Shown one piece after another: positions 56,392-64,000 of a stretch of DNA of 64,000 nt. Origin of the DNA: Xenoacremonium recifei. Taxonomy: Eukaryota; Ascomycota; Sordariomycetes; Hypocreales; Nectriaceae. The notes below the pieces were generated by a model. The model did no database searches and had not been told where the DNA came from. It saw only the letters and a list, made by a program, of their open reading frames with translations. Positions within the stretch are counted from its first letter, which is position 1; each line of letters opens with the position of its first letter. Made by a program: the position numbers and the translations under genes. The stretch is taken from NCBI GenBank assembly GCA_012184525.1, contig WOFQ01000001.1:992001-1056000 (forward strand), written 5' to 3'.

Positions 56392-58153
56392 ATGACGATG
56401 ATTGAGCAGCAGTATCTTGCCCCAAGTCTACACTCGGAAGGTTTATCGGGACCGCCCAGCTTGCCCGACGGAGCCCAGTCTTCTTCTACTGCAACTTCGG
56501 TTTCTGCCTACCCAGATCTGACGCCCTACGCATCGGTGAGTATCCCATTCATAAACAGGACGGGGCCCTCCGCCTCCCCTGAACACCTCTCAAAGCAGGA
56601 GTGCACTTGGACTTACAATTGATCTGTAGGTCTCTTCTTCCTTCAATCTGTCCACTCAGTGCGACTCTTCCGCTCTCCTGACGCCCATATCGGTTTCCGG
56701 GTCTCCTCCTTTGCATCAGATCCAGAAACTGGTGCACCAGTATCCCCCACCGCCGAGCACCCCTGGAACGCAACAACAACCCACGCCTCCAGGGAGCTCC
56801 AAGATGTATCATCAACAGTGGAACTTCGACATGAACAGCCAGTCGAGCCAGACCAGTTCCCCAATGACCCAGCCACCGGTTCAATCGGAGTTCATGGAGA
56901 ACGGCACGTACATCCACGACGGGCGGCGAACGCCAGGTCCCCCTACTGAGCAGTACATGGGCAACTTTGCCGTATCAGACGGCTCAGAGCCGCAAACTAT
57001 GAACCATCCGTACTACGTTCAACCAATGCATTCAGTTGACCACAGCAACCCTATGATGATTAGGAGCAACCACCCAATGTCGATGGGCATGCATCACCGA
57101 GAAATCTCCAATCAACCCCTAATGAGTGATCCGCACGCGCCGCACCTTCAACAGCAGCGTCGGTCAAGCGCTGAAGATCATGGTATCCATGGCTTACCAG
57201 CTGAACCTGGACGGTCTGTCAACACTTCTCCACGCAGAAGAGCCATCCAGGCTACAACAAGCCGAGTAAAGAAGCGAACGCAGAAGTCCCGAGGGCCTCA
57301 GTCCCGTACTGCCCCGGTAGAAAACCCACAAGACGAGCACAGAAACTGCTTTGGACAGGAAGTTGCGCCTACTTTGAAGAGCTCCTGTCCCGAGGAAGAA
57401 CGTTGTATTTTCGAGTCCCGTTGGAACTACCGCCACCAGAAGGGGCAGGACATGTGGGAGAGCATCCAGGCCGACTTCAAGGCCAGGTTCAACAAGAGTC
57501 CTGGCAAGGAGATGCTTCAGATGAAGTTCAAAAGGGGGCGATCCAAGTACATCCAGTGGCTTCCCAGAGATGTAAGTATTCCAACAAGTCCCGTATGTGC
57601 GAATAATTGCTAATACATGTTGCCTCAGGAACAAATTCTTCGTGAGGCCTTCTACGAGCACGAGAAACAGCGATACCAGAACATTTTCGAAATATTCTTG
57701 GAGCGTGGTGGTTCCCGGAATATGCGGCTCAGTGCCAGCGATATCGAGGTCAAGCTTGTAAACGACATGAAGCTTGAAGAGGGATTCTACATGGATCCAC
57801 AGGCAAACATTCGACGACGAGTCAAGGCTGTCGTCCCTAAGAAGAGAAGCAAGGGAGGTGCCGCCGAGGAGCCAGAGGTGCCCGTGAGCGACGAGATAAT
57901 GAGCGTGAGCTCCCACAACACCCACGAGGACGAGGTCATCAACCAAGTCTACAACCGCTCCGATGCCAAGTGGGAGGATGACTCTTCACAAGGTAACGAG
58001 GTCATGGATGCGCAGATGTGGGACCAGTCAATCAAGATTGAACGGGATGTGGTGCCGCATGGGAACGAGCGGGTATCGCGGCAGTCTTACGACCAGGTGC
58101 CTCGAGCGAGCCCGGGCACGCAGCCCACATACGGGCGACGTAGAGCATCGTGA
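56392..58153 (+). CDS. putative fungal transcriptional regulator with SANT/Myb-like domain
   Basis: I cannot name the family with certainty. Model: join(56392..56535, 56630..57571, 57629..58153), 536 residues. The N-terminal two fifths are Gln/Pro/Ser/Met-rich and probably disordered, as in activators. A basic patch (RRRAIQATTSRVKKRTQKSR) at about residue 230 could be a nuclear signal. The folded core begins near CPEEERCIFESRWNYRHQKG and has regularly spaced tryptophans (SRWNYR, DMWESIQ, YIQWLPRD) and basic helices (MLQMKFKRGRSKY), like SANT/trihelix DNA-binding folds. The third exon continues it (FYEHEKQRYQNIFEIFLERGGSRNMRLSASDIEVKLVND). The tail is acidic. Splicing joins LPRD to EQILREAF in frame. 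The very long upstream region resembles those of developmental regulators; that role is inference. Confidence 0.7.
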
Positions 58154-61100
58154 ATGAGGCAACTTAGGCAGGCGTCGGGAGGGTTGGTGGCCTTTTGGGT
58201 TTGCGTTTATTTGCTGCTGTTTTGTCGGGATGCCTTTTGTTTTGGGATACTTTTAGAATGTCCATCTTCGCGACGAAGAGCCCACGCTCCTTTCTTGAGA
58301 AGTTTTGTTTTCGGGATGGTTGACAGAGATACGAAATCTCCTTCATTATACCCAAGAGAGATCTGATTCTAGCACCCACGAAGAAAATGCTTGCGATGTG
58401 CTCCACCATGTGAAATGACTCTTTATACAGGGAGGCCCTTGCTGTGACCAAATCCTAAGAATCTCTGCCTGATAGGCAATACGGCCGAGAAGCCTTAGAT
58501 CGACTGACTCTATGGGTCATCTTCATCACGACTTGGTGCGTTTCGAGACTCGTAATTAGCCGCCTGTCCAGGCCGTCACAGTACAGCCAATGATGACACA
58601 CGGAGGGGGTCCCGTGGAAGAAACTCTTGCACGTGAAGCATCAGGTGACCCTAAAGTGGCTTCTCATGGAGTCCGGGGTCGAGAATAGGCGTACGGGTCG
58701 AGGGGCCGCTAGATTGGCGACTCAGGGCTGATTTCGGTGGCGTGGTTGAGGAAGCAGAAGCAGGCCTCGGAGGCTCAGACAAAAGGGGCTGGCATGGATG
58801 GTCGCACAATACGCGCCAAATTGGTCGAGGCAAGTCACACCTGCCAAATGCGTTGACAAACATTGCAACCGTCCCGACAGTCTGGAAAATTGCTCAGAGA
58901 GTAATATTGCGTCGGAGGAGCCTGGTGTTGCGTCGACCACACATGCAAGTCGACCAGGGTCCAGCCAATGTGGCTCATCCGCGCCGTCGAGAAGAAGCTT
59001 GAACGGGGCCCCCTTCGAATCTGAGCTAGTGGCCCTGTCGGCCGATGCCCTTGTCGTCAGGGATCATCGTTCAGACCCCGATGCAGATCACGCCGTTGAC
59101 AGTTCGGCAATGATACGGCCGTAACGGATGCTGGAGCGTTGAGCGGTGCCCGCCCGTCCGAGTCTCCGCTCATATTCGCTGTTCTCGAAAAAAGCCGACG
59201 ACCGTGGTTCGACAGAGGTGCGGGTGCGCAAAGTCGTTCGAGCTAGGAACCGCATCGAGCAAAATGCCGACGGCCATTGTGCCTCTGGTGAAGAACGTCC
59301 CAGTGGGGAAGCAGAACAAACTGGATACGAAAGGACAATAGCATGGGTCAATGGATTGTTCCCCCAAATGCGGAGTGTTGGAAGGGGGTCGGAGAGCTAA
59401 TTCCCGCTGAGTTGCGTCACCGTTGCAATTCAGAAGGGCCTGGCTTCTAGTAAAACGGTCCCGCCTCCATACACTTCCCTTGCCCTCCTTAGTACCCAAG
59501 CAGTTAAGATTGGGTAATGTCTCCGTGACTACATTTGTAGTCATCCTTCAGCGTAGGATAGAGGAGTATTTGCGTTGCTTACAGGAACCTTTGAAAGCGT
59601 GATGGCCCTGATGGAACTGTATCAATTTCCGGGCTCATGTAGGTGAAATCCGACACCCAGGCAGCCGGGACAATTCTTCTGATCAGGGGGTAACTCTTTC
59701 GAGGCAAAAACGCCGCTCATCACCAAGCCTGAGAATATTCGTGAGCACGATCAGGTGCGAAATCTCCTTGGTGTCGAGACCGGCATCTCCAAGTACCGAC
59801 AGGACCAAGATATTCGTTGGCTCTCAACTGCCGTCCTTTAGGACGCACCAGCAGATTCCCTGCGGTTGCATCAGTAGTACGCAGTGGCCGATCCATGTAC
59901 ATACAGGAGGGATACGGACCATCTGCCACGTTTAGACAATATGGGGGCCTCCAACAATCAACGGACTAAGCCTTATGTTGAAAGGAGACCCATTGCTTGC
60001 AAATTGAGGCCAAACCGAGTCTTGATGTCAAAAGAGCGGAAGTCTCAGGGGCTCTTCATTTGGCTGAACCTAACAAAAGATCGGTCCCAGGTTCCTTTCA
60101 CTAGTTCGCGCGTGCCGTATTGCTCGCTCTCGCATGTTCTAGACGAGTACAGAGTAACCAAGTATCGTCACAAGATTTGCAGCAGGGATCACGCCCTCTC
60201 GGGCGAGATCTACGGAGTAGAGCCTGCCGGACGTCTCAGCTTTTACTAAGACAGCCACAATCCTCGGCGACAGCGGCGCGGAAGAGCTTCCTCACGGTAG
60301 TCTCAGAGCTCCGTCATTGAATCCACAGAGGGATTGGATGATTATGACCGATGAGGGTCTGGTGAGTGGCATAGTTTTGAGGCGTGCGCCTAGGAGCATT
60401 CTGGGGCCTAGAGGCTCCGCACGATAACCCATTTGTCCATGACAGGCAAGCCGCGACATGAATGAAATGCAAATTTCACCAACTTTGCGAGGTGGCTTTT
60501 ATTGAGCCCCGTTTTCGTCGCCGGCCCTGTAGATCGTCGAATTCATCCCGAGTTGTTGCCGGAAGTCCTTGTGAACAACCGGAACGAGACCCGAAACTAC
60601 CTTAGTGGAAAATCGGGACAGGATCCTCGTCGGGTACCGTCTGAGAGCCGGAGGCCGAAGGAAGTAGCAATGTACGTACGTACGGTCCCTGGAGGTTGTG
60701 CCATAGGTGCTGAGCAGCCCAGATGCGGCTGGTGCTTAGACCAACTCCTGGTTAGAAGGTGGTCAGTATTGTGTGTGTACGAGGAAAGAGCCTTGGGCCC
60801 GTAACTACCTGAGCCTATAAGGGCAGTCTCTTTTGGGGGTCCTCAACTTACAGAGTAGATCAATCAACATCCTTTTCTCATCTTTTATCAGAGCCAGAGT
60901 CACGATGAATAGGCTTACTCCATACATCCATCCGGGTTCGAGACGCGGGTGGGCACCGCCGTTGAAGATGCTATTCTGTGGCGTCGGCCTGGCCGTTCAG
61001 GGCCCATCCATCCACGACGATGTGTAGGGCTTTGGTCACCCTTGTGCCCTGCTCAAGGAGGAGTCGTGTATCAGGCTTGCCTGCCCGTGAACCCCGAGCT

Positions 61101-62188
61101 GTCGGTACAGCCTGTTGCGAACATCGGCGATGGAGCCCATAACGCCGCTAGACGCGAGGAAGAGGAACCTCGTCGAGTTATCGACGACGACTTAACCTTG
61201 ACACTCGAAGGACGCTAGTTCACGCCGACCTCCGCGGAGCATCCCCTGGCGCCATGGCTCGTTCTTCGAGGTGGGGATAAATCAGAGGGGGCGTCTTCAA
61301 CGAATTAGGTGTGGGGCCTGGCGCGATCCTAAGAGGGCGTGTTCTGGCCTGGAAAGTATCGATACTTTGGAGGGTATCTCCTGAAGTCGGATGGGCATGC
61401 CTCCTCATGTGAGTTGGCGAGGTCGATCCAGAGCGCGGATGGCTGGGGGGGGATCTGCATAATTTCTTTGCACAGCGCTTAGAGGAGCGCGCAGCAAACC
61501 AACAACATCTAGTTTCGTGATGGAATTGGCTGAAGGCTGTCTCTTTAGGGTCAGTTGTTGGTGACGACCTTCAACTTTGCACGGGAGCGCTTACGTTTTA
61601 GCGCTGGGGTGCATTGTTCGCACGTTGATTCGTTCCGAGTCGGGATCTTTCGTCCCAATACCTGCAAATACGCGGAGAAGCGCGGAAGATCTAGATTTGA
61701 CGAGTCGATCGAAAAGTGATGCATCAACTCCGGAATCACAATGAAGATGCTGAGAAAGGGATTGAGGGGATGAGAAATGCTCAGGAGAGGGAAGGCTTGG
61801 TTCCTGCTGTCGTACAGTGAGGTGCCTTCCGTTCCCCTGGGAAACTGTTGGGAGTCAGCACGGCAGGTGCGCTCCATCAGTCTTATCGCAGCCACACGCA
61901 CCAGCCACACGCCATGGCACGCGAGCGGCGTTCCGTGTGGCGTTCCGTGGAAAATGACAGCATCCATCGCTCGAGACCAAGTCGCAGGTCTTTGTTCGCC
62001 TTCACGACCTTCGACGACGTGACGTCGAGGGCCCTTTCACGCAGAGACGTTAGTTCTCTTGGCCTCCATGTGAATTTCCTTCTCCGCAGCGCTTTCTTCC
62101 TCCTCCCGATGCACCGTGCAACCCACGAGGTGCCTCTGCTTGTCGGCCAGATCCTCCACGGCCCTGCGCTTATGCCGCAACGAACAGA
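58154..62188. other. 4-kb gene-poor region before the GH47 gene
   Basis: I see no supportable gene, RNA or transposon. Open frames are short. The longest, 61551-61967 on the minus strand (138 codons), has no recognisable domain and starts in the GH47 promoter side. Composition is mixed and more AT-rich than the desert at 48-56 kb, especially around 59.4-60.5 kb. It should contain the 3' end of the SANT-like gene and the promoter of the mannosidase gene. Confidence 0.4.
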
Positions 62189-64000
62189 ATGTTGCTGGTC
62201 GCTCCGCTGCTGCTAATACTAGCTTTGCTGCCATGGAGAACTCACGCAATGCGCCGAGACCGCCTGGCGCGGCTTCGGCAAGAGACGGTTGACATGTTCT
62301 ACCATGGATACAGCAATTACATGAAGCATGCATTTCCTGAAGACGAGGTGCGTCTCTACGACATTCTCTCACATATGATTGATCCTTTGACTTACAAATC
62401 AATGATTGCACAGCTTCGACCGTTGACCTGCGCGCCGTTGACCCGAGATCAAGCCAACCCCGCCAACATTGGACTGAACGACCCTCTCGGAAACTACTCC
62501 CTCACCCTCATCGACAGTCTATCAACACTGGCAATCCTTGCCGGCGGGCCCGAAGACGGATCTTATACTGGGCCACAAGCCTTGAGCGACTTCCAGGATG
62601 GTATAGCCCAATTCGTTGAACAGTACGGAGACGGACGGCAGGGACCTTCGGGACAAGGTTTACGGGCGTCTGGCTTCGATCTCGACAGTAAAGTTCAAGT
62701 TTTTGAAACGGTTATCCGCGGGGTTGGTGGTCTTCTCAGCGCACACCTTTTCGCGGTTGGAGACTTGCCCATCACAGGCTATAAACCAAAACTCGTTGAC
62801 GAGGAGCCAAGTGACAATCCTCTCGAGTTGACGCCCATTCCCTGGCCGAACGGGTTCAAGTACGATGGGCAACTTTTGCGACTGGCACTGGACCTTGGTA
62901 AACGGCTGCTTCCAGCATTTTACACCGATACCGGCATTCCATATCCCCGAGTGAATTTGCGGTATGGTATACCATTCTACACGAACTCTCCCTTGAACCG
63001 GAATAGGGACGGGGCTTCAAATGCCAGCGACAAGAAGGAGATTACAGAGACATGTAGCGCAGGAGCTGGAAGTCTGACCCTCGAGTTTACCGTTCTCAGT
63101 CGGCTGACGGGCGATTCACGATTCGAACGAGTAGCGAAGAGAGCCTTCTGGGAAGTCTGGAGTCGGCGAAGTGAGATTGGTCTCATTGGAAACGGTCTTG
63201 ACGCTGAACGAGGTTCTTGGATCGGGCCCCATGCTGGCATCGGTGCTGGTATGGACAGTTTCTTTGAATATGCCCTGAAGAGTCACATTCTTCTCTCGGG
63301 TCATGGTATGCCCAACGATTCGATGACACAGAGGTTCAACGACGTCAACGCGCTGGATCCCACTTCTCTGCATCCACCACTCCCCGTTGAGCTTCACTCT
63401 GCAGAGGCGTTTCTCGAAGCATGGCATGAAGCCCACGCGTCTGTGAAACGGTATCTCTACAACGACAGACATTTCTATCCATATTACTCCAACATTCACC
63501 GGGCAACGGGCCAACCATATACTATGTGGATCGACAGCTTAGGCGCTTTCTATCCAGGACTTCTCGCTTTGGCAGGAGAATTAGATGAGGCCATCGAGGC
63601 AAATCTCGTCTATACCGCGCTTTGGACGCGTTATGGAGCACTCCCTGAGCGCTGGTCCGTAACCTTGAATAACGTTGAAGGAGGTCTCGGATGGTGGCCA
63701 GGGCGACCCGAGTTCATTGAGTCGACATATCACATATACTGCGCGACCAAAGACCCCTGGTATTTGTATGTCGGCGAGATGGTCCTCAAAGACATCCAGC
63801 GTCGATGCTATACCCCTTGCGGATGGGCTGGCTTGCAAGATGTCCGAACAGGCGACAAATCTGACCGCATGGAGAGCTTTTTCCTTGGAGAGACTGCTAA
63901 ATATCTATATCTCTTGTTTGACCCGGATCACCCGCTGAACAAATTGGATGCTGCTTTCGTCTTTACGACGGAAGGTCATCCCCTACTCATTCCAAAACGG
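62189..64000 (+). CDS. EDEM/Mnl1-type GH47 alpha-mannosidase, 5' part
   Basis: Glycoside hydrolase family 47 enzyme of the ER-associated degradation branch, trimming mannose from N-glycans of misfolded proteins in the ER lumen. Model: join(62189..62347, 62414..>64000); 582 residues are visible and the frame is open at the right edge, so the C-terminus is missing. A signal peptide is clear (MLLVAPLLLILALLPWRTHA). GH47 landmarks follow: MFYHGYSNYMKHAFPEDE joined over the 66-base intron to LRPLTC, GNYSLTLIDSLSTLAIL, FDLDSKVQVFETVIRGVGG, GAGSLTLEFTVLSRLTGD, GIGAGMDSFFEYALKSHI, ERW followed by RPEFIESTYHIY, and GETAKYLYLLFD. These match EDEM-type members rather than class I Golgi mannosidases. Potential N-glycosylation sites (NYS, NAS, NDS) are present. 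Catalytic acids appear retained, so activity is plausible. Confidence 0.9.
   Translation, partial: MLLVAPLLLILALLPWRTHAMRRDRLARLRQETVDMFYHGYSNYMKHAFPEDEVRLYDILSHMIDPLTYKSMIAQLRPLTCAPLTRDQANPANIGLNDPLGNYSLTLIDSLSTLAILAGGPEDGSYTGPQALSDFQDGIAQFVEQYGDGRQGPSGQGLRASGFDLDSKVQVFETVIRGVGGLLSAHLFAVGDLPITGYKPKLVDEEPSDNPLELTPIPWPNGFKYDGQLLRLALDLGKRLLPAFYTDTGIPYPRVNLRYGIPFYTNSPLNRNRDGASNASDKKEITETCSAGAGSLTLEFTVLSRLTGDSRFERVAKRAFWEVWSRRSEIGLIGNGLDAERGSWIGPHAGIGAGMDSFFEYALKSHILLSGHGMPNDSMTQRFNDVNALDPTSLHPPLPVELHSAEAFLEAWHEAHASVKRYLYNDRHFYPYYSNIHRATGQPYTMWIDSLGAFYPGLLALAGELDEAIEANLVYTALWTRYGALPERWSVTLNNVEGGLGWWPGRPEFIESTYHIYCATKDPWYLYVGEMVLKDIQRRCYTPCGWAGLQDVRTGDKSDRMESFFLGETAKYLYLLFDPDHPLNKLDAAFVFTTEGHPLLIPKR

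Noticed and set aside
61551..61967. 138-codon minus-strand frame upstream of the GH47 gene
   Set aside because: No domain, no splice partners, and it occupies the presumed mannosidase promoter side.

Overview
The window is nuclear DNA of a filamentous ascomycete, most likely a Sordariomycete. The evidence is short introns of about 50-110 bases with GTRNGT donors and YAG acceptors, a White-collar-2 PAS/GATA photoreceptor subunit, a single-exon Rad50, Zn(II)2Cys6 regulators, mitochondrial Tim10 and D-lactate dehydrogenase, and an intron-containing tRNA-His. No bacterial or viral genes, CRISPR arrays or complete transposons were seen. About twenty genes could be modelled with exon boundaries by joining frames at splice sites; all exon junctions are predictions read by eye.

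Layout. 0-12 kb holds conserved housekeeping genes: a decayed or partial frame at the left edge, mitochondrial D-lactate dehydrogenase (+), a PHAF1/UPF0183 protein (-), a five-exon amidase (+), a small DUF7721 'beta-flanking' protein (-) and wc-2 (-). A 1.9-kb intergenic region separates wc-2 from the divergent rad50 (+, 13.6-17.6 kb). 18-30.6 kb looks accessory: a 14-TMS-type MFS exporter, an Arg-rich hypothetical, a short-chain dehydrogenase, a doubtful small gene, a flavin monooxygenase, a Zn(II)2Cys6 regulator and a frameshifted acetyltransferase-like gene. This mix resembles a small catabolic, detoxification or secondary-metabolite cluster.

32-42.5 kb returns to conserved genes: a UPF0658 Golgi membrane protein, the GID ubiquitin-ligase RING subunit Rmd5, a Stb2/Stb6-like Sin3-binding protein, Tim10, tRNA-His and an aldehyde dehydrogenase. 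A three-copy hairpin repeat lies at 42.96-43.21 kb, followed by a War1-like Zn(II)2Cys6 regulator (45.3-47.7 kb).

47.7-56.4 kb is a GC-rich desert of about 8.7 kb in which I find no supportable gene. It ends at a three-exon gene for a putative regulator with a fungal SANT-like domain I cannot name. Another 4-kb gene-poor stretch leads to the 5' part of an EDEM/Mnl1-type GH47 mannosidase that runs off the right edge. The most notable unexplained features are the desert and the regulator beyond it, the 99-nt inverted repeat with its embedded third copy, the candidate cluster, and the broken frames at the left edge and at 30.5 kb.
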